Part shown: piece by piece, positions 1 to 8,806 of the stretch
How the letters are laid out: every line of letters starts with the position of its first letter
Numbering within the stretch: the stretch's first letter is position 1
NCBI GenBank assembly: GCA_035626395.1
Contig: DASPNR010000044.1
Coordinates: 62,001 to 126,000 of the forward strand
Direction: 5' to 3'
DNA: 64,000 nt
From: Candidatus Limnocylindrales bacterium
GTDB lineage: Bacteria > Desulfobacterota > Binatia > UBA1149 > CAITLU01
Translations under genes and position numbers: made by a program
The notes under the pieces: model-generated
The model's database searches: none
What the model saw: only the letters and a program-made list of their open reading frames with translations
What the model was told of the DNA's origin: nothing

Positions 1-186
1 GCCGAGACCGGCCCCGCCGCCGATGGCGGTGCCGATCAACCCGTAGGAGATGGCGCCGAAAAGGAACACGCCGAACTCTTCGGCGCCGCCGCCGAGGGCC
101 ACCACGACTGCTTCGACCAGGCCAACGAGCGCGCCGCCAATGAAGCCGCCGATGGCGCCGGCGATGATCTTGCGCAGTGCCTGCAT
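1..186 (-). CDS. Small glycine-rich membrane protein, N-terminal part only
   Basis: The ATG at 186 opens a frame that runs off the left edge, so only the first 62 residues are visible. They start with a short basic stretch (QALRK) and continue as a hydrophobic, glycine-rich sequence with repeated small-residue spacing (GAIGGFIGGALVG, later GTAIGGGAG), typical of tightly packed transmembrane helices. The gene starts 3 bp after the stop of the upstream phosphodiesterase gene, so it is the last visible member of the long polysaccharide operon. I do not recognise the family. A small membrane protein or the N-terminus of a larger one are both possible. Confidence 0.6.
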   Translation of the reverse strand, partial: MQALRKIIAGAIGGFIGGALVGLVEAVVVALGGGAEEFGVFLFGAISYGLIGTAIGGGAGLG

Positions 187-189
187 CGT

Positions 190-2256
190 CTACTTGCCTC
201 CCGGTGCAGCGATGGCCAGTGCCTTGCCGTCGTAGCCGGTGGGCACCTCCACGCCGAGAAGGGTCAGGATCGTGGGCGCCAGGTCGCCGATGGCCGGGGC
301 CGCCGCGTCGATCTTTCTGTTGCTGATCAGGATGCCCTCGGTGATCGAGGTCTGGGTGGTGGCGTGGTCGCCGCTCCACTTCTTCTCGTTGTTCTCGAAC
401 AAACCTTCGGGTGCGCCGCCCAGCGGCGTGGCCGACGAGACGCGGTAGCCCGAGACCATGCCGATCTGAAGATCCTGCGCATCGGCCAGGCGCTCGCCCT
501 TCCAGACTTCCTTGGCCAGGTAGACCTCGGCCACCACCGGCTGGCCCGTGTCGGGATCGAGGACCCGCTTGAGCTTGTCCGCGATCTCGCGCGCCAGTGC
601 GTCGTACTCGGCGCCCGGCGCCACGATGCCCTTGCCGTCGCGCCCCTTGACGTTGAGATAGATGCCGCCGACCCCGAGCGCATAGGCGCGCGTCTTGGAC
701 CAGTCGACGTCCTGCAGGAACTTGCGGTCCGTCGACTTGGCGCCGCCCTTGAGCGTCATGAACCCTTCCTGGACCAGCCACGTGTTGACGTTGAAGCCTC
801 GCTTCCAGCTGTGGAAGCCGTGATCCGAGAGGATCAGCAGAACGTCTTCCGGCTTCATCTTCGAGCGCACCTTGCCGATGATCTCGTCCATTCGCAGGTA
901 GGTCTTCTGGATCGAGTCCCCGTACTTGGCGGCCAGCGCCGCGTCGTACTTCGGATGCGACGGATCCATGAGGCGGAACATCATGTGCGCCGTGCGGTCG
1001 GTCTCGACGAAGACCGAGATGAAGAGGTCGGCGTTCTTCTCCTCGAGCTCGCGCAACGTGATGGTCTCCGTCTCAGCGAACGTGTCCCAGACGTCCTGCA
1101 TGAACGCCTCGTCGTCGATGCGCTCCTCGTTCAGGCCCCACGTCTCGTGGTTCCAGCCCACGGTCTTGAAGTCGCCGACGGCCGAATGCAGATCGGCGGC
1201 GTAGCCGTGCGGCTCGGTGACGGCGATGGCCGGGTCGGCCGGATCGTAGTTGATCGGCGACAGATAGAGCTTGATGTTCGGCTGCGCCTCGAGGAGGCGG
1301 AAGCGCGCCATGCCGGAAATGCTCGAGAGTGCGGTGACGCGGAAGGACATCCTGAACCAGTCGCTCCACTCGCCGATCCTGATCGTCTCGGTACGGCCGT
1401 CCAGCGTCACCTGCACCGAATCGGCCCCGGCAGCTTTGATCCGCAGCGGCACGGTCAGGCGCGCGTGCTTCTCCTCGAGCGGATTGGCCGGGCCTTCGAT
1501 GGTGGTCTCGACGTCGGTCGCGTTGGCCAGCGACATCACCTTGCCGCCGAGCTCGGGAGCTGCCGCCTCGCGCGGGCTCATCTCGCTCGACCAGTAGTGG
1601 AACGTGCCCTCGCTGCCGCGGATGTCGGGCACGCCGAGGCCGCCCTGGCCGTAGCCGTGCTCCATGGGCTCGAGCGGGAAGATGCACGGCACGCGCAGCA
1701 CCACCGAACGCTTTCCGGCGCGGTCGGCGGTTGTCCAGAAGGCCTCGCCCGACATCGTCGTCGTGAACGTCTCGGGCTTCCTTGGGATCAGGTTGAACCA
1801 GTACTCGGCGTTGTGGCTGACGGCGCCGGTGCGGTCGGGCAGATACGTCTTGGGATCGCGAAGGATGAAATCGAAGATGCCGTGGCCGCCCGGATTGCGT
1901 CCGGTCGTGAAGGTGGACCAGGCGGTGCAGGAGGCCGGAGGGGTCGTCGTCTGCAGGCGGTGGAAGGACCCCTCCTCGATCAGCTTGGAGATGTTGGGCA
2001 GCTTGTCCTTCCACTGCTGGACGAAGTCGGGGTCGACGCCGTCGAAGCCGAGCACGATCACGCGCTTGTCCGGGGCCGGTCCCTGGTCGCGGCGTCCCTC
2101 GCCGCAGCCGGCGGCCGTCGCGAGGACGGCTATCGACAAGGCAGCCGCGGCCGCGCGGGCGAAAGGCGGCACCGTTGCCGTTGCGGTGCCAGTCGCGCCT
2201 GCCCATGCCGGCATGGCGATGCCGGCGCTCGTGGTGGTCGTGTCAGTTTCCATCAT
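190..2256 (-). CDS. Type I phosphodiesterase/nucleotide pyrophosphatase family lipoprotein
   Basis: An alkaline-phosphatase-fold hydrolase of about 688 residues, expected to cleave phosphate mono- or diesters outside the cytoplasm. The N-terminus has a hydrophobic segment ending in a lipobox-like TAAGC, so the mature protein is probably a periplasmic lipoprotein. Family signatures follow: VLGFDGVDPDF (first metal aspartate), a Ser/Thr-rich nucleophile region before TGRNPGGHGIFDF, and LLILSDHGFHSW (metal-binding Asp-His). Three starts are possible. I use the ATG pair at 2256; an ATG at 2295 would add 13 residues, and a later one would also leave a signal peptide. It lies 106 bp after a glycosyltransferase gene, at the end of the polysaccharide operon. 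The substrate is unknown; removing phospho-groups from an exported glycan or lipid carrier is a guess. Confidence 0.8.
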   Translation of the reverse strand: MMETDTTTTSAGIAMPAWAGATGTATATVPPFARAAAAALSIAVLATAAGCGEGRRDQGPAPDKRVIVLGFDGVDPDFVQQWKDKLPNISKLIEEGSFHRLQTTTPPASCTAWSTFTTGRNPGGHGIFDFILRDPKTYLPDRTGAVSHNAEYWFNLIPRKPETFTTTMSGEAFWTTADRAGKRSVVLRVPCIFPLEPMEHGYGQGGLGVPDIRGSEGTFHYWSSEMSPREAAAPELGGKVMSLANATDVETTIEGPANPLEEKHARLTVPLRIKAAGADSVQVTLDGRTETIRIGEWSDWFRMSFRVTALSSISGMARFRLLEAQPNIKLYLSPINYDPADPAIAVTEPHGYAADLHSAVGDFKTVGWNHETWGLNEERIDDEAFMQDVWDTFAETETITLRELEEKNADLFISVFVETDRTAHMMFRLMDPSHPKYDAALAAKYGDSIQKTYLRMDEIIGKVRSKMKPEDVLLILSDHGFHSWKRGFNVNTWLVQEGFMTLKGGAKSTDRKFLQDVDWSKTRAYALGVGGIYLNVKGRDGKGIVAPGAEYDALAREIADKLKRVLDPDTGQPVVAEVYLAKEVWKGERLADAQDLQIGMVSGYRVSSATPLGGAPEGLFENNEKKWSGDHATTQTSITEGILISNRKIDAAAPAIGDLAPTILTLLGVEVPTGYDGKALAIAAPGGK

Positions 2257-2362
2257 CCTCGTCGTGTTGCGCAGCGCCGCCGAAGGCTGCTGCATGGCAA
2301 GCGGAGTTTTTCGTCTGTCGCAGTCGCTGGCTTGGACCGCACCCGGAGTCAGGGGCGGCGGG

Positions 2363-3529
2363 TCATTCGGTGTTGACCCTTTTTCCATCAAGAAGACGCA
2401 CGTACAAATCTTCGATCTGCCCCACCATGGCGCGGGCGGAGTACCGCTCCACCACCCTTTGCCGAGCGTTGTCGGCGATCTGAGCACGCAGGCCCGGCGA
2501 TGACAGCAGCATCGCGAGGCGCTGGGCCATCGCCCGATGGTCGGGATAGTCCACGAGGTATCCGCTGCGGCCTTCCTCGACCTGCTCGGGAGCCCCACCG
2601 ACGGCCGTGACCACCACCGGGAGCTCCATGGCCATCGCCTCCAGGATGGCATTGGACATTCCTTCGCTCTCCGACGGCAGGACGAAGATGTCGAAGCCGC
2701 TCAGGACCTGCGGCATGTCGCTGCGGCGGCCGAGCAGATGGATGGCCTTTTCGAGACCGAGCTGGCGCGCCAGCGCCGCCGGCTCCTCGGGCATCTCATC
2801 GGCGCCGGCGATGACGACGTGAGCGTCGGGCACGGTGCGGCGAAGCTCGGCCATCGCCTCGAACAGCATGCGGAACCCCTTGCGAGGCCGGAACGTGATC
2901 GCGGTTCCCACCACGGGCTCGTCGCGCAGGCCGAGCTCGGCGCGCAGCCGGGCCCGGGCGTCGGCGGCGATGGAGGCACGCGAGAAGCGGTCGATGTCGA
3001 TGCCGCTCGGAATCATCTCCATGGGAGCCGCAAAGCTGCCTTCGATCGTGCGGGTGAACTCGAGGACCTGCGGAGAGTTGCCCGTAACCGTATCCGAAAG
3101 GCGATTGGACACGGCGACCGCAGCGCGCTCGGCCCGTCCTGAGGGCTCGTGGAGACCGCGCTTGCTGGTCACCACCACCGGCACCCCGGCCAGACGCGCA
3201 CCCACGGCTGCATAAAAATTTCCGCGCAGCAGATAGCCGTGCGCGACCTCGACACGGCCTCGGCGAAACGCGGCGACCAGGCGCGACAGGCCGACCAGAT
3301 CACGAGGGTCGCGCAGCGTGCCCCGCATGCCGAACGTGGTCACGGGAACGTCGAGAGAGCGCGCCGTCTCCAGCAGATCGCCCTGGTCGCGCAGCGCGAA
3401 CAGGCGCGGCCGGAAGCGCGTGCGGTCGAGAAAGCGAAAGACCTGGAGAAGATGGGTCTGCGTGCCGCCGGTGATCATCGAGGCGATCACGTAGGTCACC
3501 TCGATCGGTCTCTGTGATCGTATAGCCAC
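2363..3529 (-). CDS. Glycosyltransferase, GT4 type
   Basis: A retaining GT-B glycosyltransferase of 388 residues that would transfer a sugar from a nucleotide-sugar donor to a lipid-linked glycan at the cytoplasmic face. The N-terminal domain has the GGTQTHLL glycine turn usual for group 1 transferases. The C-terminal half carries VPSGIDIDRF-like and VGTAITFRPRKGF segments, followed by the E-x7-E donor-site region (LPSESEGMSNAILEAMA). The start is a GTG; a G-rich stretch (GGAAGGGG) lies about 11 bp upstream. It sits 62 bp after the FG-GAP protein gene and before the phosphodiesterase, so it belongs to the same transcription unit. The donor and acceptor sugars cannot be read from sequence. Confidence 0.88.
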   Translation of the reverse strand: MAIRSQRPIEVTYVIASMITGGTQTHLLQVFRFLDRTRFRPRLFALRDQGDLLETARSLDVPVTTFGMRGTLRDPRDLVGLSRLVAAFRRGRVEVAHGYLLRGNFYAAVGARLAGVPVVVTSKRGLHEPSGRAERAAVAVSNRLSDTVTGNSPQVLEFTRTIEGSFAAPMEMIPSGIDIDRFSRASIAADARARLRAELGLRDEPVVGTAITFRPRKGFRMLFEAMAELRRTVPDAHVVIAGADEMPEEPAALARQLGLEKAIHLLGRRSDMPQVLSGFDIFVLPSESEGMSNAILEAMAMELPVVVTAVGGAPEQVEEGRSGYLVDYPDHRAMAQRLAMLLSSPGLRAQIADNARQRVVERYSARAMVGQIEDLYVRLLDGKRVNTE

Positions 3530-3591
3530 CGGCTTGCCCGCCCCTTCCCGAGCGCGGCAAGGTAGCAGAGGTAGAAATCGGGGTCAGTCGT

Positions 3592-6228
3592 TCAGCGTCG
3601 TACGAAGCTGTCGGTGGCCACGAGGCTCACACCGGAGTCGACGCCGGGCCCGAGCGGGAAGAACGGCTTCCAGCCCGATACCAGGCTGCCGTCCAGCTCG
3701 AGCGCGAGAACCGGGCCCGCAAGCTCCGACGCCGGCGCTACCAGGATCTCGCCAGCGCCGTCGAAGTCGACGTCGGCCACGGCCACACGAAGACCGCCCC
3801 GATAGCTGGTCGGGTACTGCGTGACGAAAATGTTGACGGGGTTGCCGTTGGTGCGCGTAACCAGCGTGCCATCCGCGCGATACGCCCGGATCCACAGCTG
3901 CCCGTCGGCCACGGCCGTGACGATCTCGTTTCGGTTGTCCGCGTTGCCGTCGATGTTGCCCACGGCAACGGTTACGCCGCTGTTGGGTCCGCCGTCCGTG
4001 CCCTGCGCAGGGAAGGCAAGCCACGTGTGGCGCAGGCTGCCGGTGCGGCTGAAGACACGCACGACGGGAAGACCAGAGGCGGCGCCGACCACGAACTCAT
4101 CCTTGGCGTCGTCGGTTACGTCGCCTCCGGCCAGGTTGACGCCGACGGCGCTGATGAGCGTGCCATTGAGCTTGTCGGTCGCGCTGAACACCCGCACCGG
4201 ATCGCGACCAGGAATGAGTGCCCAGGTGAAACGTCCGATGGGATCGTCGAAAGACCGCTGGTACAACGCGACGTCGATGTTTCCACCGCTCGTGGCGTCG
4301 GCCGGGCCCACCACGATCTCGTCCTTGAAGTCATCGGTCGATGGGTTGACGAAGTTTCCGGCGGCGACGTTGACGCCGCCGCTGTAGCCGCTGAGCTCGG
4401 CCAGGAACGACGACACCCGCCACCGCCGCCTCCCGGCACGATAGACGTTGACGCGAGGCGCTTCGCCGCCGCGTCCGGATCCCACCGCCAGGTAGATGTC
4501 GTTCGGCCCGGTGGCAATGGCCTCGTCGAGAACGTCCATCGACAGGCTGCTCGCGCTCTGCCCGCGGAATGGCGACAGGTCGACCTCGCGCCGGCGTCCG
4601 CGCAGGTCGAAGCTCTGCACGGCCGGGCGCCGCGCGAGCGACTCGCCGGCAACGAAAATGCGCGTCTCGCCGCCGCGCCGGCCATTGAACTGTTTCAGCA
4701 GCGCGCCGTTGGCGCCCGAAAGGATTCGGACGCTTCCCGCGTTGCGGCGCCCGCGCGGGGCATCGCCAGGCACACCAACGACGACGTCGCCCACGGCGTC
4801 GTTGTCGTAGAGGATCCCGCCATCCAGCGACTGGCCCATTCGCGCGCCGCCAACCGGGCCGTTCTGCGTCCACAACGGCTGCGCCGGTGTGCCGCTGCCC
4901 GAATACGCATGGACGCGGCCTGTCTGCGCTCCGTTGCCCACGGTGGCCGTAGGCGCTGAGGCAACGATGTCCTGGATCGTATCGGCGTTGATCCTGCCGA
5001 CGACGGCGATGGCGGTGCCGAAGCCGGCGCCCGCCTGAGGAGTCGGCTCGGTGCGGTCGATGTTGGCCAGAGTGGATCGTTCCAGCGTGATCTTGCCGGA
5101 ATCGCTCAGGCCAGCGGCAGCAAAGCCGGGCGATCCGAGCCACAGCTCGTCGACGAGGTCACCATCGAGATCGGCAATGCCCGCCACGGCACGGCCCAGT
5201 CGCTGGCGGTCGGCGCCGCGGAAGCGCGCCACCTCCTCGTAGGGAAAGGCGCCGGAGATGATCTGGACGATGCCGGCGTCGCGCAGCGTCGTCGTACTGG
5301 TGGTGGTGGTCGTCGTCGTGGTGGTCGACGTCGACGTGGTCACGTCCGGCAGGGTGGTCGTCGTCTCCGGAAGCGTCGTGCTCGGCTCGAGAATCGTCGT
5401 GGAAGTCGTCGTGCCGCCTGCCGGTGCGCCGTCGTCCGGAAAGACTTCGGCGTTGCTGGCCGCGATGGCGATGTCGGGCACCAGATCGCCATCCATGTCA
5501 CCGACGCCGGCGACGACGTTGGCCCAGGCATCGGAGACGTGCCGGCCTTCGCTCCTGCCGATGATCGAGCCATCGGCGCCCGATACCAGATAGCCGATGC
5601 CCACACGCTGCAGGCCCGCGTCGCCGAGGTCGACGCTGGCGCCGCTGGCGCCGACGACGACGTCGCCGATGCCGTCGCCGTCGATGTCATGAAGGCCGTC
5701 GACCGCCTCTCCGAGGTTGGCCTGCGGATTCGCGCCGAACAGCGTCCAGACCACCTCGCCCTCGTGATTGTAGACTTCGAGCTTGCCGCCCGCGTTGTAG
5801 GTACCACCGCCGGGCTTGGGCGAGTCGAACGTGGATGAGCCGACGGCTATCTCGTTTCGCCCGTCACCGTCGACGTCGTCGATGAAGGACAGGGCGGCGC
5901 CGAGCTGCTGATCGACGTCCGTTCCTTCCAGGGAAAGAAGCCTGTCGCCGGTGGCGCCCGAGTAGACGTAGGCGCGGCCAGCCCGCCGATTGCCGTTGCC
6001 GCGCGCGCAGGGGGCGCCGGCGGCGACGTCGGTCACGCCGTCCCCATCGAAGTCGCCGCCCGTGCTGACCGACCAGCCGAGAGCGTCGCCGTTGCGGCAG
6101 GTGACCTCGACCGCTGCCGCCTCGCCGGCCATGAACAGGCCGAATAAGGCCACCGCAAGCACCGACGACGGACCGGCAAGAACACGCGCAGCCGCACGGC
6201 GGCCCTGGGCAAAGCGAAGTCTTTTCAT
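3592..6228 (-). CDS. Secreted FG-GAP/integrin-alpha-like repeat protein
   Basis: This 878-residue protein starts with a basic N-terminus and hydrophobic signal peptide (cleavage near GEAAAVEV). Most of the rest is calcium-loop FG-GAP blades such as DFDGDGVTDVAAGA, DVDGDGRNEIAVGS, DIDGDGIGDVVVGA and DMDGDLVPDIAIAA, which predict an integrin-alpha-like beta-propeller. A Thr-rich linker of about 45 residues (coded around 5280-5415) separates the first propeller from the second half, where blades are more degenerate. The ATG at 6228 is chosen over upstream in-frame codons because GAGGG lies 8 bp before it and a signal peptide follows directly. No PEP-CTERM or LPXTG-type anchor is visible. Being inside the polysaccharide operon suggests a surface protein exported with, or attached to, the glycan. 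Confidence 0.85.
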   Translation of the reverse strand: MKRLRFAQGRRAAARVLAGPSSVLAVALFGLFMAGEAAAVEVTCRNGDALGWSVSTGGDFDGDGVTDVAAGAPCARGNGNRRAGRAYVYSGATGDRLLSLEGTDVDQQLGAALSFIDDVDGDGRNEIAVGSSTFDSPKPGGGTYNAGGKLEVYNHEGEVVWTLFGANPQANLGEAVDGLHDIDGDGIGDVVVGASGASVDLGDAGLQRVGIGYLVSGADGSIIGRSEGRHVSDAWANVVAGVGDMDGDLVPDIAIAASNAEVFPDDGAPAGGTTTSTTILEPSTTLPETTTTLPDVTTSTSTTTTTTTTTSTTTLRDAGIVQIISGAFPYEEVARFRGADRQRLGRAVAGIADLDGDLVDELWLGSPGFAAAGLSDSGKITLERSTLANIDRTEPTPQAGAGFGTAIAVVGRINADTIQDIVASAPTATVGNGAQTGRVHAYSGSGTPAQPLWTQNGPVGGARMGQSLDGGILYDNDAVGDVVVGVPGDAPRGRRNAGSVRILSGANGALLKQFNGRRGGETRIFVAGESLARRPAVQSFDLRGRRREVDLSPFRGQSASSLSMDVLDEAIATGPNDIYLAVGSGRGGEAPRVNVYRAGRRRWRVSSFLAELSGYSGGVNVAAGNFVNPSTDDFKDEIVVGPADATSGGNIDVALYQRSFDDPIGRFTWALIPGRDPVRVFSATDKLNGTLISAVGVNLAGGDVTDDAKDEFVVGAASGLPVVRVFSRTGSLRHTWLAFPAQGTDGGPNSGVTVAVGNIDGNADNRNEIVTAVADGQLWIRAYRADGTLVTRTNGNPVNIFVTQYPTSYRGGLRVAVADVDFDGAGEILVAPASELAGPVLALELDGSLVSGWKPFFPLGPGVDSGVSLVATDSFVRR

Positions 6229-6302
6229 TGGATTGCCCTCAGCGGGCAGGCTGCCAGATTGGCCGCAACCGCACCTGACCGCAAGAGAGGAAATGAGGGC
6301 GG

Positions 6303-7706
6303 TCAGGCCGCCGGGGGGACCTCGGGCGCTCGGGTGGACGCAGCGGCCTTGCGGCCCTTGCCTGCCACGCGCGCGCGCGCCTCGCGGGCGAGGCGGTACC
6401 ACATCTCGAGGTCGCCGCGGCGCAGGATGAGCGGCTCATGCCATGGCATGCCCGTCTCCCGCAGGAAGAACACGTAGAGCAGGATCGCCGCCGCCGAATA
6501 CGAGCACGCCGTGCCGATGGCGGCGCCCCGGATGCCGATGTCCGGAATCAGCCACACGTTCAGCGCCACGTTGCCGACGAGCGCCACGTAGGCGGCCGTG
6601 ATGTTGACGATCTGGCGGTCGCGCGCGGTGAAATCACGCGAGAGCAGCACGTACACCGACATCATGACGATGCCCCAGGAGATGTAGACCAGCGGCACCG
6701 CAGCCGGCGCGTATTCGGCGCCGTAGAGCGTGACGATGGCGAAGCGGCCCACCAGCGTCAGCGCCGCGGCCGAGACGGCGGTGATGGCGATGGTCTGGCG
6801 GCACGCCGCCGCCGTCATCGCGTGAATGCGCTCGACGCTGCTGCCGGCCAGGCGCGGAAACATCGCCAGCCCGAGCGACTGCGGCACCTGCATCATCTGC
6901 TCGGCCAGGCGTGCGCCGATGGCGTAGAATGCGACCTCGGCGGGAGTCAGGAAGTACGCGCAAAGATAGATGCCCGCCTTGAAGTTGAAGTGGGAGGCGA
7001 TGATCTGCACGTGCGACTTCAGGCCATAGCGAAGCATGCGGCGGAACAGATCGGGGTCGAACACCGGCCGCAGCCTCGTCTGCCGATGCACCGTGGCCAG
7101 CACCCACGTCACCATCACCACGCGCAGGGTCACCGCCACCGCCAATGCTCCGGGCAGACCCAGCCCCAGGACGTAGAGCACGACTGTCATGCCGACCAGC
7201 GTCAGCACCGACTCGGCGAACAGGCGGGTGTTGTAGACGGCAAAGCGGTCCGTCGATTGCAGCACGCCGTAGAGGTAGCTCTCCACCAGCAGCGTCGGCA
7301 GCATCGGGCAGACGAGCAGGAGCGCCCACAGCGGCACCCCGCGCAGCACGCCCGACAGCAGCCAGTCCCTGCCCAGATAGACGAGCGGGATCAGCGCAAG
7401 GCCGACGGCCAGCCCGAAGAAGACAGCGGTCGATGCGACGCGTGCCACGTCCTCCTTCTCGCGGCGGATGAAGAAGATCGTGGCCTGCGACTGCCCGAAC
7501 TTCGTCAGCGTCGTCAGCGTGTGGGGAAACGTCGTGACGATGGAGAATATGCCGCGGCTTGCCGGCCCGAGCGTTCGCGCCGTGATCATGCCGGTCAGGA
7601 TGCCCAGCCCCATCTTGACGAACGTCGTGGCGAGCGTGCCGCCGAAGTCCTTGGCCAGGCCGAACAGTCCCGAGCGCGCCGGCTTCCTCTTTGCCGGCTC
7701 CGTCAT
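6303..7706 (-). CDS. Polysaccharide flippase, MATE/Wzx family
   Basis: A 467-residue integral membrane protein with about 12-14 predicted helices. The N-terminus (GLAKDFGGTLATTFVKMGLGILTG, then ITARTLGPASRGIFS) is the typical oligosaccharide flippase start, including the conserved LGPxxxGxFS motif. The predicted role is moving undecaprenyl-linked repeat units from the cytoplasmic to the periplasmic leaflet before polymerisation. Its ATG overlaps the stop of the HprK-like gene by 4 bp (ATGA), so the two are translationally coupled. The C-terminus is a short basic, Ala-rich cytoplasmic tail. It is the only flippase candidate in the cluster, and together with Wzz and Wza-like genes it indicates a Wzx/Wzy-type assembly route. 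Confidence 0.88.
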   Translation of the reverse strand: MTEPAKRKPARSGLFGLAKDFGGTLATTFVKMGLGILTGMITARTLGPASRGIFSIVTTFPHTLTTLTKFGQSQATIFFIRREKEDVARVASTAVFFGLAVGLALIPLVYLGRDWLLSGVLRGVPLWALLLVCPMLPTLLVESYLYGVLQSTDRFAVYNTRLFAESVLTLVGMTVVLYVLGLGLPGALAVAVTLRVVMVTWVLATVHRQTRLRPVFDPDLFRRMLRYGLKSHVQIIASHFNFKAGIYLCAYFLTPAEVAFYAIGARLAEQMMQVPQSLGLAMFPRLAGSSVERIHAMTAAACRQTIAITAVSAAALTLVGRFAIVTLYGAEYAPAAVPLVYISWGIVMMSVYVLLSRDFTARDRQIVNITAAYVALVGNVALNVWLIPDIGIRGAAIGTACSYSAAAILLYVFFLRETGMPWHEPLILRRGDLEMWYRLAREARARVAGKGRKAAASTRAPEVPPAA

Positions 7707-8806
7707 GCCGCCGTCCCCTGGGCATCGAGGCGGCCGAGGATTTCCTCGGCCGCAAACGAGGTCAGGTCGGTCAGCGATCCCACCCGCAGCTCATAGGACG
7801 GCACCGCCGCCGCCAGCTGCAACACCACGCCGGCCTCGTCGGTGCGGCGCGTACAGGCCACGGCGTCCAGAACCTCGTTCATGATCGCGATGCGGCGCAC
7901 CTCCTTGGCCATCAGATTGGCGGCGCGGAGACGCGCGGCGCTCTCGGTGGCATCGATGCGCTGCACGCGGCTGCGCTGCCCGCGCTCGACGTGGAAGATT
8001 GCGGCAATCGGCTGCGGTTCCAGCTCCACCTGCGCGATGCGGTGCGCATCGCGCGCGTACACTCGCCGCTCACCCGTGGCTGTCAGCCGACTCGCGCCGG
8101 CGCCGGCCAGACGGCGGCTGTTCTCGTCGAGCAGCAGCAGTTCCGGGCAGGCAAGCGCGCGCAGGCCGTCGTGCAGCACAAGGTTGTCCGAAAGCATGCG
8201 GCAGGATGCGTCGGCCAGCATCGCCACGGCCAGCGTCGATTTTCCGCATCCCGGCATGCCGGCCAGGACTACGGCCCCGGCGGGCGTGGCCACGGCGCCG
8301 CCGTGCAGGACGTGCCAGCCTTCCAGGCGGCTCAGCCGCCACAGCAGCGGATGGTAGAAGAGATAATAGAGCAGCGTCGAAAAGCGGCGGCCGCGCAAGT
8401 CGCCCAGCGCGTTGCGGTAGCGGAAGCGGCGCAGCTTGTCGCCGCGCGCATCGCGAGCGAGGTAGAAATGATATCGGCCGCGCACCTGGATGCGCCCGCC
8501 TTCTTCGGCGATTGCCAGCTGCAGGTCGGGGAAGTCATCGATGCGCAGCCAGTAGCCGCGCGGACCGTCGATGTACAGATCGCGATCGAGCCGGTGCTGC
8601 CAGCCTGCGCCGGGGAACGCCGCTTCCAGGCTCCTTGCCGGCACCCCGTCGACCCATTCCAGGCGGCTGCTGATGTCGAAGGCGCCTTCGACAGCGGTCG
8701 CATACGGCTGCAGCGCCACGCGCGCGTAGTCGAGGAACTCGGGCAGCTCCGACTCCAGACGCAGGCGCACGCCGTGCATCTCGAACGCGATGGCAGATGC
8801 GCTCAC
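7703..8806 (-). CDS. HprK-related P-loop kinase of polysaccharide loci
   Basis: A 367-residue protein whose C-terminal half has a Walker A loop GMPGCGKST (residues 183-191) preceded by WHVLHGGAVA and followed by MLSDN (204-208), the arrangement of HPr kinase-like enzymes. The N-terminal 160 residues are an uncharacterised domain with many aromatic and basic positions. Relatives of this type are known in exosortase/exopolysaccharide loci; their substrate is not established. The start is a GTG overlapping the upstream stop (GTGA), and the gene overlaps the flippase start by 4 bp, so it is coupled on both sides. No HPr or PTS gene is visible nearby, so a sugar-phosphotransfer role is unlikely; phosphorylation of a protein or glycan in this pathway is more plausible. 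Confidence 0.75.
   Translation of the reverse strand: MSASAIAFEMHGVRLRLESELPEFLDYARVALQPYATAVEGAFDISSRLEWVDGVPARSLEAAFPGAGWQHRLDRDLYIDGPRGYWLRIDDFPDLQLAIAEEGGRIQVRGRYHFYLARDARGDKLRRFRYRNALGDLRGRRFSTLLYYLFYHPLLWRLSRLEGWHVLHGGAVATPAGAVVLAGMPGCGKSTLAVAMLADASCRMLSDNLVLHDGLRALACPELLLLDENSRRLAGAGASRLTATGERRVYARDAHRIAQVELEPQPIAAIFHVERGQRSRVQRIDATESAARLRAANLMAKEVRRIAIMNEVLDAVACTRRTDEAGVVLQLAAAVPSYELRVGSLTDLTSFAAEEILGRLDAQGTAA

Noticed and set aside
364..2376. Long plus-strand frame opposite the phosphodiesterase gene
   Set aside because: It is the antisense reflection of a GC-rich gene, with no family motif, no ribosome site and an Arg/Val/Asp-rich composition.
6438..7796. Long plus-strand frame rich in Gln, His and Arg opposite the flippase
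   Set aside because: Its composition is that of an antisense shadow of a membrane protein; the minus frame has the clear family motifs.
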